The notes beneath the pieces are model-generated. The model saw only the letters and a program-made list of their open reading frames with translations, was not told where the DNA came from and did not search any database. A stretch of DNA of 64,000 nt, taken from the NCBI GenBank assembly GCA_017432565.1, contig JAFRIW010000013.1, positions 62,001-126,000 on the forward strand. The letters are read 5' to 3'. Source of the DNA: Lachnospiraceae bacterium (GTDB lineage Bacteria > Bacillota > Clostridia > Lachnospirales > Lachnospiraceae). Below, one piece after another: positions 7,681-17,471 of the stretch (position 1 is the stretch's first letter; each line of letters begins with the position of its first letter). The position numbers and the translations under genes are program-made.

Positions 7681-9719
7681 ATCTCACCCTCCTCTGTCAT
7701 CTCGTCGATGGTTCTCTTGAGCATTCCGAGCGCCTCAGTAAGCGTCGCATCATCCACCTGACAGGCGGCAATATTCATATGTCCGCCGCCGCCCATCTGC
7801 TCCATGATCAGCTGAACGTTGACCTCATCAATGGAACGGGCGCTGATATGGATCTGATTCTGATATTCCGTCAGCACGAAGCTGGCCTTGACGCCCTTGA
7901 TATTCAGCAGCTCATTGGCAGCCTGCGCGCCGATGATCGTCGGACTCTGCAGATCGTGTCCCTGACAGATTGAAATCGCATACAGTCCGCGGTAGATCTC
8001 CGCCTGGGAGACCGCATCTGCCTTGGCTTTGTATTCGTCCGCATCCTCCCGGAAAAGCTTGCGGACTCTGGTCACATCCGCGCCGCATCTGCGCAGGAAA
8101 GCCGCGGCCTCAAAGGTGCGCACACCGGCTTTGCTCATGAAGTTGTTTGTGTCAACCACGATGCCCGCGTACAGCGCATCCGCCTCGTCGGTCCTGATTT
8201 TGACACCCTCAATGTACTGCAGGATTTCCGTGACCATCTCACAGGCCGAGGACGCGTAGGCCTCCACATAGGAGAGCGTCGCGTTTTCAATCCGCTCCGT
8301 GCCCTGCCTGTGGTGATCCAGCACGACGATGGATTTGCAGCGCCGCAGAAGCTCCGGACATTCGGTGCGGCTCGGCTTGTTCACGTCCACGACGACCAGC
8401 GCGGAGTTGTCCGTGACGCGCTCCAGCGCCTGCGTGCTGGTGAGGAACAGATCCTTTTCGTACTCTTCGTTGTCCCTGAAAAGCGTGATGACCGGCTGCA
8501 GCGAGGTCGTGATCTCATTCATCACGATGTAGGCTCTGCGGTTCATCACCTTACAGATTCTGTAAATGCCGATCGCGGAGCCGAGGCAGTCGATGTCGCC
8601 GCTCTTGTGGCCCATAATGAAGACGGTCTCTCTCGACCCGATGATCTCCTTCAGCGCCTGGGCTTTGACGCGCGCCTTGACACGCGTGCTCTTTTCAATC
8701 TGCTGGGACTTTCCGCCGTAATAGATGATATTGTCGGCTGACTTGACGACCGCCTGATCGCCGCCGCGGCCGAGCGCCAGGTCAATGGCGTTGCGCGCGA
8801 ATTCGTAATTCTGCGCATAGCTCAGTCCCTCCATGCCGATACCGATGCTGAGGGTCATCGCCATCTCGTTGCCGATGTTGACCGTCTTCACGTCGGAGAG
8901 CAGGTCAAAATGCGCCTCCTGCAGCTGCCGGAGCGACTTTTTGCGCAGAATAATCAGATATTTGTCCTTTTCGATCTTGGTGCAGATTCCGTCATAGGAG
9001 GCAATATAGACATTGACACGCCGGTCGATCAGGGCGATCAGCAGAGATCTGCGGACGTCCTCCACGCTCTCCAGCGCCTCTTCATAATTGTCGATGTAGA
9101 TGAAGCCGACTACCAGACTCTGGTCATCCACCTCCTGGATTGCCAGCTGGACGGCGGTCTCATCAAACAGATAAATCGAGATCAGCGAATCCGAAGCTTC
9201 CTCTCCGCCCAGAATCTCCGACTCTCCGGTCACACCGTCCATGGGAATCCTGCGCATCTGAACTTCATAATTGCTGTTCTCGTAGTCAATCTGAATCCGG
9301 ACCAGGTCTTCTCCCTCCGGGAGCGTGTCCTTGGTCAGGGAAGGAAATACGGATGTGATGGATTTCCTGTAGCCGCGGTCCCGGTGGGCGACCCGCTCAA
9401 ACTCCTCGTTCATCCACAGGATCCGTCCGTTGTCGTCCAGCACGGCATACGGTATTTCCAGTTCACGCAGCAGCTTTTTCTGGACCTGCCCATACTCCGT
9501 CGCAAAACTGACCATTTCATGCAGCACTGCTTTTCTGCTGGAGCGGTAGGCTGCGATGGCAAAGGCAAAATAGATCACCAGAAAGGCGCTCAGAATCAGG
9601 CCGGACGGCCAGTTCAGGAAATAGATCAGAATATTTACCAGGATCAGCACAAATCCCAGTCGGATCGGGAGCTGGAAATAACTTGCCATTCTCCCTTTCA
9701 GCTTTTCGCGTTTTTTCAT
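7677..9719 (-). CDS. gdpP: GdpP-type c-di-AMP phosphodiesterase
   Basis: 680 residues. Two N-terminal membrane helices (about 15-55) are followed by a PAS-like domain, a degenerate GGDEF domain (about 170-300, no GGDEF motif) and a DHH/DHHA1 phosphodiesterase unit. Metal-binding motifs are visible: [20 protein letters not shown] and LDHHRQG, then a C-terminal GGGGH element. In Firmicutes this membrane enzyme hydrolyses c-di-AMP to pApA. I start at the ATG with GAGAGGA nine bases upstream; an ATG six codons earlier overlaps that site. The promoter is at 9767-9795. The matching cyclase CdaA is encoded at 17431-18327. Confidence 0.93.
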   Translation of the reverse strand: MKKREKLKGRMASYFQLPIRLGFVLILVNILIYFLNWPSGLILSAFLVIYFAFAIAAYRSSRKAVLHEMVSFATEYGQVQKKLLRELEIPYAVLDDNGRILWMNEEFERVAHRDRGYRKSITSVFPSLTKDTLPEGEDLVRIQIDYENSNYEVQMRRIPMDGVTGESEILGGEEASDSLISIYLFDETAVQLAIQEVDDQSLVVGFIYIDNYEEALESVEDVRRSLLIALIDRRVNVYIASYDGICTKIEKDKYLIILRKKSLRQLQEAHFDLLSDVKTVNIGNEMAMTLSIGIGMEGLSYAQNYEFARNAIDLALGRGGDQAVVKSADNIIYYGGKSQQIEKSTRVKARVKAQALKEIIGSRETVFIMGHKSGDIDCLGSAIGIYRICKVMNRRAYIVMNEITTSLQPVITLFRDNEEYEKDLFLTSTQALERVTDNSALVVVDVNKPSRTECPELLRRCKSIVVLDHHRQGTERIENATLSYVEAYASSACEMVTEILQYIEGVKIRTDEADALYAGIVVDTNNFMSKAGVRTFEAAAFLRRCGADVTRVRKLFREDADEYKAKADAVSQAEIYRGLYAISICQGHDLQSPTIIGAQAANELLNIKGVKASFVLTEYQNQIHISARSIDEVNVQLIMEQMGGGGHMNIAACQVDDATLTEALGMLKRTIDEMTEEGEI

Positions 9720-9766
9720 CCGCAAGGTTCCTCTCATGTGGAAAAATCCGCACAGACAACTAAGAT

Positions 9767-9795
9767 ATTATACTACTTCCGTGCGTCTTTTTCCA
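9767..9795 (-). promoter_or_regulatory. Promoter of gdpP-rplI-dnaB
   Basis: Leftward TGGAAA, 17-base spacer, perfect TATAAT, about 45 bases before the gdpP start. It follows directly after the terminator of the preceding rpsF-ssb-rpsR unit. Confidence 0.7.
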
Positions 9796-9803
9796 CCAGG
9801 ACA

Positions 9804-9835
9804 CAAAGCCCCGCCGCATCTGCGGCAGGGCTTTG
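9804..9835 (-). terminator. Terminator after rpsR
   Basis: A stable hairpin (AAAGCCC and GCCGC arms, 4-base loop, one internal mismatch) lies 47 bases after the rpsR stop. The 3' tail on the leftward RNA is only moderately U-rich (CUUUGUGU), so termination may be incomplete. Confidence 0.6.
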
Positions 9836-9881
9836 AAAAAATTTCTCTTTTTCTTTACAGAAGGGATTGCCGTGTTCCGGC

Positions 9882-10145
9882 TTATCTCTCGGTGTAAGGA
9901 AGGATCGCCAGATGGCGGGCTCTCTTGATGGCAACCGTCAGAGCTCTCTGATGCGTTGCACAGGTTCCCGTGATTCTTCTGGGAAGGATCTTCCCGCTCT
10001 CGGAAACATACTTGTGGAGCTTCGCAGCATCCTTATAATCGATCTTGTTATCTTTTCCACAGAAGACACAAACCTTCTTCTTTCTGTGGAACCCGCCCCT
10101 TTTCTTGAAAGGCGCATCCGCTTTATCCGTTTTGTTAAAAGCCAT
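9882..10145 (-). CDS. rpsR: 30S ribosomal protein bS18
   Basis: 87 residues. A Lys/Arg-rich N-terminus precedes the [14 protein letters not shown] signature (Cys26 and Cys29, the zinc-type S18 variant) and the conserved C-terminal rRNA-binding helix region with LPRRITGTC and [12 protein letters not shown]-like segments. The start follows an AGGAGGT site by five bases. The open frame continues upstream, but those residues do not resemble S18. It is the last gene of rpsF-ssb-rpsR. Confidence 0.96.
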   Translation of the reverse strand: MAFNKTDKADAPFKKRGGFHRKKKVCVFCGKDNKIDYKDAAKLHKYVSESGKILPRRITGTCATHQRALTVAIKRARHLAILPYTER

Positions 10146-10179
10146 TTTTGACCTCCTGTCCGGGTTCCGGACTCCTGCT

Positions 10180-10662
10180 TCACGTAAACGGCAGCTCTTC
10201 GTCAATTCCTTCCGGGATATTCATGAATCCGTCCATCGCGGCTGCGGGTCTCTCTTCCGGTCTTGCGGCAGGAGCCTCTGCTCCCTGTCCGAAGCCGCCG
10301 CCGAATCCTCCGCTGTAGCTGGCGGAAGAATCCGCGTTCCGGCTCTCCGCGAACTCCTGGTTCTCTACAACGACTTCCGTCGTGTAAACCTTCTGGCCGT
10401 CCTTATTGGTGTAGCTTCCGGTCTGAATCCGTCCGGAAACACAGATCTTGATTCCCTTGTGGAAATACTTCTCGGCAAATTCGCCTGCTCTGCCGAACGC
10501 AACGCACGAAATAAAATCCGCGCTGTTCTCGTCATTGTTGTTCCGACTGCGGCGACGGTCGACCGCCAGCGTGTAGCGCGCGATCGCCATCGGCTGCTCG
10601 CCCTGAGAATATCTGACCTCAGGGTCTCTCGTCAAACGTCCCATTAATACGACACTGTTCAT
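10180..10662 (-). CDS. ssb: Single-stranded DNA-binding protein SSB
   Basis: 160 residues. The OB fold (about 1-108) begins [21 protein letters not shown] Gly/Ala/Pro-rich flexible linker and an acidic tail follow. The tail ends E-E-L-P-F-T, one Thr after the Pro-Phe tip that in most bacterial SSBs is the C-terminus and binds partner proteins. SSB coats ssDNA at replication forks and repair sites. A GGAGGT site six bases before the ATG sets the start. It lies between rpsF and rpsR as in most Firmicutes. Confidence 0.95.
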   Translation of the reverse strand: MNSVVLMGRLTRDPEVRYSQGEQPMAIARYTLAVDRRRSRNNNDENSADFISCVAFGRAGEFAEKYFHKGIKICVSGRIQTGSYTNKDGQKVYTTEVVVENQEFAESRNADSSASYSGGFGGGFGQGAEAPAARPEERPAAAMDGFMNIPEGIDEELPFT

Positions 10663-10680
10663 TCGTGAACCTCCGCTTTC

Positions 10681-10971
10681 TTAAGCCTCGTCCTGTTTCA
10701 CGCACAGATATCGAATGACATTGTCCATGATGCGCATACGGCTCTCAATTTCAGCAATTGCGGAGCCCTCTGCCTCGAACGGGATAAAGAAATAGTAGCC
10801 TTCATTCATTTTCTGAATTTCATAAGCCAGCTTTTTCTTGCCCCATTCTGTGATTTCGCCGATCTGCCCGCCGAATCTGGTAATCAGACTCTTAACGTTC
10901 TCGACAGCAGCAGTTCTTGCTTCGTCATCGATCTGCGCATTCACAACAACGGCTAATTCATATTTGCTCAT
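10681..10971 (-). CDS. rpsF: 30S ribosomal protein bS6
   Basis: 96 residues beginning MSKYELAVVV, with the S6 ferredoxin-like fold features (EWGKKKLAYEI and GYYFFIPFEA segments). bS6 binds the central domain of 16S rRNA next to bS18, encoded two genes on. The start has a GGAGGT site seven bases upstream; the open frame's earlier ATG adds eleven residues not found in the family. Confidence 0.96.
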   Translation of the reverse strand: MSKYELAVVVNAQIDDEARTAAVENVKSLITRFGGQIGEITEWGKKKLAYEIQKMNEGYYFFIPFEAEGSAIAEIESRMRIMDNVIRYLCVKQDEA

Positions 10972-11056
10972 GCTTCTTACCTCCTTTTGGTCTCTGGCCC
11001 TCAACCCCCGTCAAGAGCAAGGAAATATACGGGATGAAAAGTTCCCGCGGACTTAC

Positions 11057-11086
11057 ATAGTAACACAGCCGGACATCCGATTTCAA
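11057..11086 (-). promoter_or_regulatory. Promoter of rpsF-ssb-rpsR
   Basis: Leftward TTGAAA, 18-base spacer, TACTAT with an upstream TG (extended -10). The -35 overlaps the last bases of cca, so this operon directly abuts proS-cca. It leaves about 75 bases of leader before the rpsF start. Confidence 0.6.
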
Positions 11087-12420
11087 GTATTATTTTGCTT
11101 CCGGACATAGGCGGAAAGCAGATATTCTTTCGTGTTGTGCTCCGGATGATCCAGCACGTCCTCCAGCATCACGCCTAAGATGTTTCCGATCTGCACACCG
11201 GGCGTGATTCCTTCCGCAATCAGATCTCTGCCGGAGACGGCGAGGTCCTTCAGCGACAGCGCGCACCGGCTCTCCCGGACCTCACGGTACAGTTCTTCCC
11301 ACTGATGCAGCTGTGCCTGTTTTTCCTGTGCCTTATAGCTGCTCTGTGCAGCCAGATCCGCGGCTTTGACCTCCAGCAGAAGGGGGAACAGGTCCGGACC
11401 GACCTTCACCATCGCCCGCCGCATTGCCCGCGGCGTCATTTCCGGCCTCAGATCGTGCCAGCGCACCAGGCGGCTCACTTTCTCAATTGAATCGCGGTCA
11501 AATTTCAGACGCGTCATAATCTGCCGTGTCAGCTCCATACCGGCTTCCGCGTGGCCGCGGAAATGATCCAGGCCCGCCTCGTCCCTCGTGTGGCACAGCG
11601 GTTTCCCGATATCATGAAAGAGCATCGTCAGACGCAGAATCCGGTCCGGCCGGGCGGCCTGCACGGAGCGCAGAATATGCTCCCCGACATTCAGACAGTG
11701 ATGCGGGTGATTCTGAGGTGTCTCAAAACACCGGTCCAGTTCCGGCAGAAAGACAGCGGTCATGCCGAATTTTGCCGCATCGGCCAGTTTTTCGGGGTGC
11801 GGGGAGAGCAGAATGCCCATCAGTTCCTCCCGGATCCGCTCCGCACTGATCAGGTTCAGCGTGGGTGCAAGAAGCCGGATGGCACACCGGGTTTCTTCCT
11901 CAATTTCATAATTCAGACGCGCGGAAAAACGCACCGCCCGCAGCATCCGGAGTGCGTCCTCCGAGAAGCGCGCGGCCGGTTCTCCCACGGCGCGGATCAG
12001 ACCGCGGCGGATGTCTCCCAGGCCGTCGAACAGATCCACCAGGCCCGCCTGCGGCGAATAGGCCATGGCGTTAATCGTAAAATCCCGGCGCCTTAAGTCT
12101 TCCGAAAGGCTCCGGGTAAAACTGACACTGCTCGGATGACGGCCGTCCTCATAGACGCCGTCAATCCGATAAGTCGTCACTTCATAAGAATCTCCGTCCA
12201 GCAGAACCGTGACGGTTCCGTGCTGCAGCCCTGTGTCGACGGTCCGGGCAAAACATGCCTTCACCTCCAGCGGTGAGGCATTCGTGGTAATATCCCAGTC
12301 CTTCGGTGTAATGCCGAGCACCGAATCCCGCACACACCCGCCGACGACATAGGCCTCATAGCCCCGCTCCTGCAGGGTCTGCAGGACGGTATTCACTTTT
12401 TCAGGAATGCTGATGATCAA
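11083..12420 (-). CDS. cca: CCA-adding tRNA nucleotidyltransferase with HD domain
   Basis: 445 residues. The class II nucleotidyltransferase core has VGGCVRD (27-32) and the catalytic DWD (41-43), followed by [10 protein letters not shown] and the tRNA-binding neck. A C-terminal HD domain ([11 protein letters not shown], then GHAEAG) is typical of many Clostridia enzymes. It adds or repairs the 3' CCA end of tRNAs. No ATG is available before the core. I choose a TTG that overlaps the proS stop (TTGA), about 20 residues before the GG motif. GTG eight codons in is the alternative. Confidence 0.9.
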   Translation of the reverse strand: MIISIPEKVNTVLQTLQERGYEAYVVGGCVRDSVLGITPKDWDITTNASPLEVKACFARTVDTGLQHGTVTVLLDGDSYEVTTYRIDGVYEDGRHPSSVSFTRSLSEDLRRRDFTINAMAYSPQAGLVDLFDGLGDIRRGLIRAVGEPAARFSEDALRMLRAVRFSARLNYEIEEETRCAIRLLAPTLNLISAERIREELMGILLSPHPEKLADAAKFGMTAVFLPELDRCFETPQNHPHHCLNVGEHILRSVQAARPDRILRLTMLFHDIGKPLCHTRDEAGLDHFRGHAEAGMELTRQIMTRLKFDRDSIEKVSRLVRWHDLRPEMTPRAMRRAMVKVGPDLFPLLLEVKAADLAAQSSYKAQEKQAQLHQWEELYREVRESRCALSLKDLAVSGRDLIAEGITPGVQIGNILGVMLEDVLDHPEHNTKEYLLSAYVRKQNNT

Positions 12421-13850
12421 TAAGCCTTGCCCCAGTAAACCATCTTCTGCGCGGGCTTTCCGCAGCAGACGCAGGTGCTGCCCACCGTCTCCTGCTCGAA
12501 AGGAATGCAGCGGCTGGTCACACCGTATTTTTCCTTGATCTGTTCCTCGCAGGCCTTGTCGCCGCACCACATTGCCTTCACAAAGCCGGTCTTTTCGGCA
12601 AAAGTGCGCTCAAACTCCTCGGAGGAGGAAGCGGTGTAGGTGTGGGCTTCGAGGTGCTTCTTCGCCCGCTCGAGCATATCCTTCTGAATCTGCTCAAGCA
12701 GCGCGCCCACGGTCTGCGCCAGCTCTGTGACGGCGCACTCCTGCTTCTCGCCGGTATCGCGGCGGGCAATGATGCACACGCCGTTCTCAATATCTCTCGG
12801 TCCGATCTCCACGCGGAGCGGAATGCCGTGCATTTCCTGCTCGGCGAACTTGAAGCCCGGGCTCTTGTCGGTGTCGTCCACCTTGACGCGGAAGTTCGAA
12901 AGAATGTCCTTCAGCTCGTATGCCTTCTCCAGGACGCCTTCTTTGCGCTGCTGAATCGGGACGATCGTCACCTGGGTCGGTGCGATGCGGGGCGGCAGAA
13001 CCAGTCCGGAATTGTCGCCGTGCACCATGATCAGCGCGCCGATCACGCGGGTGGTCATTCCCCAGGAAGTCTGGTAGACATATTCCAGCGTGTTGTCTTT
13101 TCCGGTGAACTGGATGCCGTACGCGCGGGCGAACTTATCGCCGAAATCGTGGCTGGTGCCGGACTGCAGCGCGCGGCCGTCGTGCATCAGTGCCTCGACC
13201 GTGTAAGTCGCCTCGGCACCCGCGAATTTTTCCTTGTCGGTCTTGCGTCCCTTCACAACCGGAATCGCCAGGTCCTCTGCCAGGAAGTCCGCATAGACAT
13301 TCAGCATCTGCTGGGTTCTCTCCTGCGCCTCTTCCCGGGTCGCGTGGACTGTGTGGCCTTCCTGCCACAGGAACTCTCTGGAGCGCAGGAACGGACGGGT
13401 CTCCTTCTCCCAGCGGACCACGGAGCACCACTGGTTATATACTTTGGGCAGATCGCGCCAGGAATGTACATCCTGCTGATAGAAATCCGAAAACAGCGTC
13501 TCGGAGGTCGGGCGGACACAATAGCGCTCGGTCAGCGGCTCACTGCCGCCGGAGGTCACCCAGGCCACCTCGGGCGCGAAGCCGTTCACCAGCTCCTTTT
13601 CCTTATTCAGGAGGCTCTCCGGAATCAGCATGGGAAGATATACATTCTCCACGCCGACCGCCTTAAAGCGCGCATCCAGATGCTTCTGGATGTTTTCCCA
13701 GATCGCATAGCCCTCCGGCTTGATGACCATGAAGCCTTTGATCTGTGAATAAGCGATCAATCCTGCCTTGATGACCACATCCGTATACCACTGGGTGAAG
13801 TCCTCATCCATGGATGTGATTTCCGCGACGAGTTTTTTCTGATCTGCCAT
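12417..13850 (-). CDS. proS: Prolyl-tRNA synthetase, archaeal/eukaryotic type
   Basis: 477 residues, matching the short ProRS (type 3) that lacks the INS editing domain and carries a C-terminal extension. Class II motifs are visible: RPTSE in the motif 2 region, the TREEA helix, GTSHDFG and the motif 3 region. The C-terminal zinc-type Cys residues ([17 protein letters not shown]) and a terminal tyrosine are typical of this subtype. It charges tRNA-Pro. No cis editing domain is present; the YbaK-like protein at 31574-32065 could serve as a trans deacylase. It is co-transcribed with cca. Confidence 0.96.
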   Translation of the reverse strand: MADQKKLVAEITSMDEDFTQWYTDVVIKAGLIAYSQIKGFMVIKPEGYAIWENIQKHLDARFKAVGVENVYLPMLIPESLLNKEKELVNGFAPEVAWVTSGGSEPLTERYCVRPTSETLFSDFYQQDVHSWRDLPKVYNQWCSVVRWEKETRPFLRSREFLWQEGHTVHATREEAQERTQQMLNVYADFLAEDLAIPVVKGRKTDKEKFAGAEATYTVEALMHDGRALQSGTSHDFGDKFARAYGIQFTGKDNTLEYVYQTSWGMTTRVIGALIMVHGDNSGLVLPPRIAPTQVTIVPIQQRKEGVLEKAYELKDILSNFRVKVDDTDKSPGFKFAEQEMHGIPLRVEIGPRDIENGVCIIARRDTGEKQECAVTELAQTVGALLEQIQKDMLERAKKHLEAHTYTASSSEEFERTFAEKTGFVKAMWCGDKACEEQIKEKYGVTSRCIPFEQETVGSTCVCCGKPAQKMVYWGKAY

Positions 13851-13905
13851 AACTTACTTTCCCTCTCATTTCTTCTTTACTGTGATTGCTGTATCTGACG
13901 CTTCC

Positions 13906-15609
13906 TCAGAAGTCTCCGGGCTGTCTCTTCTTTTTCTCGCCCAGTCCCAGACGGTTGATGGCCGAGAAGATCGCGCGCACGGATGCTCTTGTGATATTAG
14001 AGCTCACGCCGACGCCGTGGGTCGTGTGTCCGGACTGCGAGTCGAGCAGATAAATATAAGCCGCCGCCTGAGAATCGGATCCTGCCTGCAGCGCGTGCTC
14101 GTTGTAGTCCAGAATCTTGATCTGCATGTCGGTGTTCTCCATCAGCGCGCGGCGCACCGCATCCAGCGGGCCGTTTCCGATGCCCTCGATCACTTTCTCC
14201 TCGCCGTGATCGGTATAGGTCAGCACCGCCCTGGTATCGAATTTCTCGCGCGCCTCCTCGCCCAGATCATAGACCTGCAGCTTGCGGAAGTGCAGCGGCT
14301 CCTTCATATTGAGATACTCGCTGCGGAAAGCGTCCATAATCTGCGCCGGGCTGACCTCGCCCTGCTGCTCGGAGATAGCCTGGATGACGTCCGCGAATTC
14401 GCGGTGCATATCCTTCGGCAGCTTGAAGCCGAAATACGTATCCATGATAAACGCGACGCCGCCCTTGCCGGACTGCGAATTGATCCGGACAATCGGCTCG
14501 TACTCGCGGCCGATATCGGAAGGATCGATCGGAAGATACGGGACCTGCCAGATCTCGGAATTCCGCTCCTTCATCGCCGCCACGCCCTTGTTGATCGCGT
14601 CCTGGTGCGAGCCGGAGAAAGCGGTGAAGACCAGCTTGCCGGCGTACGGATGACGCGGATCCACATGCATCTTGCAGCAGCGCTCATAGACGTCAATAAT
14701 TTCCGTGATATTCTCAATGTTCAGCTTCGGGTCGATGCCCTGCGAGAACATGTTGTAGGCGATCGTCAGAATGTCCACATTGCCCGTCCGCTCGCCGTTT
14801 CCGAGCAGCGTGCCCTCAATCCGGTCCGCACCCGCCAGAAGCGCGAGCTCCGCAGCTGCCACGCCGGTTCCCCGGTCGTTGTGCGGATGCACGCTCAGAA
14901 TGATGCTGTCGCGGTCCGTGAAATGCCGGTTCATCCACTCAATCCGGTCCGCATAGACATTCGGCGTCGTCATTTCCACGGTTGACGGCAGATTGATGAT
15001 CATCGGGTCATCCTTCGTGGGCTGCCAGACTTCCTGCACGGCCGTGCAGATTTCCAGGGCAAAATCCTGCTCTGTTCCGGTGTAGCTCTCCGGGGAATAC
15101 TCGAGAATGATCTTTCCGGGGAACTTCTGCGCACGCTCCTTCACCCACTTTGTTCCCTGGACGGCGATATCAATGATCTCCGGCCGGCTTTTGCCGAATA
15201 CGACATCCCGCTGCAGGGTTGAGGTGGAGTTGTAAATGTGAACGATGGCCTGGCTGCAGCCTTCAATGGACTGGAATGTCCGCTCGATCTGCTCCTCGCG
15301 GCACTGGGACAGAACCTGCACCAGCGTGTCCGGCTGCAGCTTTCTGCGCTCCACGAGCTGGCGGAGGAAATCATACTCAATCTGGCTGGCGGCGGGGAAA
15401 CCGATCTCGATCTCGCGGAAGCCCAGCTTTAAGAGAAGCTGGAAAAACTCCATCTTCTCGCTGACAACCATGGGGTCAATCAGGGCCTGGTTGCCGTCCC
15501 GCAGATCCACACTGCACCAGATCGGCGCTTTCTCAATCTCACGTCCCGGCCACTGCCGCTCAGGGTAGTACTCCACCGGATTTCTCTGATATCTCTTGTA
15601 ATTAAGCAT
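13906..15609 (-). CDS. leuA: 2-isopropylmalate synthase (LeuA)
   Basis: 567 residues. The TIM-barrel catalytic domain has DLRDGNQAL near 35-43 and the metal-binding HPHNDRGTG near 240. A C-terminal LeuA dimer/regulatory domain (about 430-560) binds leucine in the family. It condenses acetyl-CoA with 2-ketoisovalerate, the first step of leucine synthesis. Its long form and spacing fit the type 2 subfamily. The ATG at 15609 has AAAGGAAG upstream; the ATG six codons earlier overlaps that site. No T-box or leucine leader peptide is visible: only 92 bases, mainly the ptsH terminator, separate it from ptsH. The other leu genes are not in the window. Confidence 0.96.
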   Translation of the reverse strand: MLNYKRYQRNPVEYYPERQWPGREIEKAPIWCSVDLRDGNQALIDPMVVSEKMEFFQLLLKLGFREIEIGFPAASQIEYDFLRQLVERRKLQPDTLVQVLSQCREEQIERTFQSIEGCSQAIVHIYNSTSTLQRDVVFGKSRPEIIDIAVQGTKWVKERAQKFPGKIILEYSPESYTGTEQDFALEICTAVQEVWQPTKDDPMIINLPSTVEMTTPNVYADRIEWMNRHFTDRDSIILSVHPHNDRGTGVAAAELALLAGADRIEGTLLGNGERTGNVDILTIAYNMFSQGIDPKLNIENITEIIDVYERCCKMHVDPRHPYAGKLVFTAFSGSHQDAINKGVAAMKERNSEIWQVPYLPIDPSDIGREYEPIVRINSQSGKGGVAFIMDTYFGFKLPKDMHREFADVIQAISEQQGEVSPAQIMDAFRSEYLNMKEPLHFRKLQVYDLGEEAREKFDTRAVLTYTDHGEEKVIEGIGNGPLDAVRRALMENTDMQIKILDYNEHALQAGSDSQAAAYIYLLDSQSGHTTHGVGVSSNITRASVRAIFSAINRLGLGEKKKRQPGDF

Positions 15610-15632
15610 TCCAAGTCTTCCTTTCATCGTTT

Positions 15633-15645
15633 CAGGATGATCCTG
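15633..15645. other. Small perfect palindrome before leuA
   Basis: CAGGAT-G-ATCCTG lies between the ptsH terminator and the leuA ribosome binding site. It could be a weak operator or simply chance. Confidence 0.2.
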
Positions 15646-15658
15646 TGCTGATAAAAAA

Positions 15659-15684
15659 AGCCGGTCCCGTCAGACGGACCGGCT
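15659..15684 (-). terminator. Intrinsic terminator after ptsH
   Basis: A 9-bp AGCCGGTCC/GGACCGGCT stem is followed on the leftward RNA by seven U residues. It lies 17 bases beyond the ptsH stop and only about 50 bases before leuA, so leuA is either transcribed by read-through or from a promoter I cannot see. Confidence 0.85.
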
Positions 15685-15701
15685 TCCTGACATCCCTGCC
15701 T

Positions 15702-15965
15702 TTACTCTCCCAGGCCGCTTTCAATCGCCCGGATCATTCCCTGCAAAGCGGTTTCTTCATCTTCTCCGCTGCAGAAAACCTCGATCTCATCACCGGATTT
15801 TACGCAGGCCCCCAGGACACTCAACACACTCTTGGCATTCGCGGTTGTGTCTTTAAACTGGAATGTAACAGAGGCCTTGTATTTCATCGCTTCCTTACAT
15901 AGAATCCCTGCAGGTCGCAGGTGCAGCCCAGTCGGATTTTTAATTGTCACTTTCTGACTGACCAT
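15702..15965 (-). CDS. ptsH: HPr-family phosphocarrier protein
   Basis: 87 residues with the active-site histidine in TGLHLRPAG (about 12-20) and a serine in the NAKSVLSVLG region at the HPr-Ser46 position, so both phosphorylation sites of Gram-positive HPr are kept. HPr relays phosphate from enzyme I to sugar-specific EIIs and, when Ser-phosphorylated, acts with CcpA in catabolite control. No ptsI is adjacent, so it could also be a Crh-like paralogue, although Crh normally lacks the histidine. The ATG follows an AGGAG site by seven bases; a GTG one codon upstream is less well spaced. Confidence 0.9.
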   Translation of the reverse strand: MVSQKVTIKNPTGLHLRPAGILCKEAMKYKASVTFQFKDTTANAKSVLSVLGACVKSGDEIEVFCSGEDEETALQGMIRAIESGLGE

Positions 15966-16000
15966 CACATTGCTCCTTGTCTGAAAATTATGCTTAGATC

Positions 16001-16029
16001 ATTTTAACCAAATCCCTGAAAGGAATCAA
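16001..16029 (-). promoter_or_regulatory. Promoter of ptsH
   Basis: Leftward TTGATT, 17-base spacer, TAAAAT, about 35 bases before the ptsH start. It lies in the short gap after cdaR. Confidence 0.7.
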
Positions 16030-16046
16030 GTCTGCTGCCGCGGCTC

Positions 16047-17471
16047 TTACGTCCCGGATTCCTCCTCTTCAGCCTCTGCGGTCCGGACGATGCGTACTCT
16101 GGCTGTCAGGCGGTTGACCTGTGAGACGTGCGGCGGCATCGAAAGCACCACTTCGATCGGGAAGGTGAGTTCTTCCTGCTGCTCCCCGCCGGTTTCTTCC
16201 TCCGGCACTTCCTCAGCCGCTGCGGACGCGGCCTCAAGCGCCGCTTTCTCCTCCTCGGTCATCTGCTCCAGAATCGCGGAGACATCGGCTGTCGGCTGCA
16301 GCTGTGCCGGATCAACCGTATCCAGCTCGTCCTGCGGGCCCTGCAGATAAATCGGCAGATAATCCGGTCCGGCCTGCGCCGGCGTGCCGGTGCTGTCATA
16401 AACAGCTGCCAGCTCCGCTTCATATCCCTCCGGAATATTCACCAGACTGACGCTGTCCCTGCTGATCTCAATCGCCCGCGTAACCGCCTCTTCGATGCCA
16501 ACCGTAATGGTCACCATACCGTCAAAATCTTCGTCCGCAATAATGGTGTACTCCGGCAGATAATCCCGGATATCGATCTCTTTGACGACGTCTTCACTCG
16601 CATCGGTTACATCCACAACACCCATCGGTATCGTGATGCGCTCAACCCCAGACAGAACCGACGCGCGGCCTGCCAGTTCCACGGAGCTGGGCGAAGACAG
16701 GATCACACTGCTCTGTACATAGCCGGGTGCCGGTATTCCGGAGACTATCACACCGATCGGAATATCCCGGATCGGCATGACGCTGACGCTCACCTTGACC
16801 TGGGAAATATTCAGTGTGAGGTTGGTCTTGTCCACCTCATCCCCGTCCGCGTCATACAGCCGGATGTCCGCGTAGGTATTGATGTTGCCGGTTGCGCCGC
16901 TGACATCCACCACTGCGCCTGCGGAGGCGACCTGTGATACAACGGACTCCGGACCCGTGATCCGGACCTGGTTCTGCTCCGGCGTCACTTCACCCAGATA
17001 ATACCCGTCCGCAATCATCCCTGAGGTCGATGTGCGCAGGGCAAAATGTGAAGTCTTCCGCTTTTCGATCGCCAGACGTACATTGACAATGCTGCCGGAA
17101 ATACTTGTCAGTTCATTGCTGTACTTATTCGATGACAGACGGATCTCTATCGTGTTCTCCGCCGTGATATTTGCCACGTCGGCCGTGGCGATAATATTGT
17201 CCGCGTTCAGTGAATCCACGATAGAACGGTTGCCCATCACCGTGACGATCGGAATCACATCGGTTCCGTCCAGCACAGTGTACACATTGCCGGTATCCGT
17301 AATCATGGAAGTGTGAAGCAGACGTACCTGAATATTGGAGAACTGGACAGAAGAAATCGGGTCATTGAACACCGTCACCAGCAGCCAGAGCAGAATGGCG
17401 AAAACCAGCGATCCGATTTTCAGTCCGAAATTATTGAACAGGCGTTTCCAAATGCTCTGATTTTTCTGCAT
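16047..17471 (-). CDS. cdaR: YbbR-domain protein, CdaA regulator (CdaR)
   Basis: 474 residues. One N-terminal membrane helix (about 20-40, after a short basic start) is followed by an extracytoplasmic region of consecutive YbbR-type beta domains. A Glu/Ala/Pro-rich low-complexity segment lies near the C-terminus (about 400-440), inside the last YbbR-like domain. In Bacillus and Listeria CdaR/YbbR binds the membrane cyclase CdaA and modulates c-di-AMP synthesis. Here its ATG lies 41 bases inside the 3' end of cdaA, implying coupled translation. The usual third gene, glmM, does not follow; ptsH with its own promoter does. Confidence 0.88.
   Translation of the reverse strand: MQKNQSIWKRLFNNFGLKIGSLVFAILLWLLVTVFNDPISSVQFSNIQVRLLHTSMITDTGNVYTVLDGTDVIPIVTVMGNRSIVDSLNADNIIATADVANITAENTIEIRLSSNKYSNELTSISGSIVNVRLAIEKRKTSHFALRTSTSGMIADGYYLGEVTPEQNQVRITGPESVVSQVASAGAVVDVSGATGNINTYADIRLYDADGDEVDKTNLTLNISQVKVSVSVMPIRDIPIGVIVSGIPAPGYVQSSVILSSPSSVELAGRASVLSGVERITIPMGVVDVTDASEDVVKEIDIRDYLPEYTIIADEDFDGMVTITVGIEEAVTRAIEISRDSVSLVNIPEGYEAELAAVYDSTGTPAQAGPDYLPIYLQGPQDELDTVDPAQLQPTADVSAILEQMTEEEKAALEAASAAAEEVPEEETGGEQQEELTFPIEVVLSMPPHVSQVNRLTARVRIVRTAEAEEEESGT

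Noticed and set aside
13851-13905. T-box or riboswitch before proS
   Set aside because: The gap is only 55 bases and shows no T-box core or stem; none is visible before leuA either.
15702-15965. Possibility that the HPr-like gene is Crh
   Set aside because: The active-site histidine is present in GLHLRPAG, which Crh lacks.
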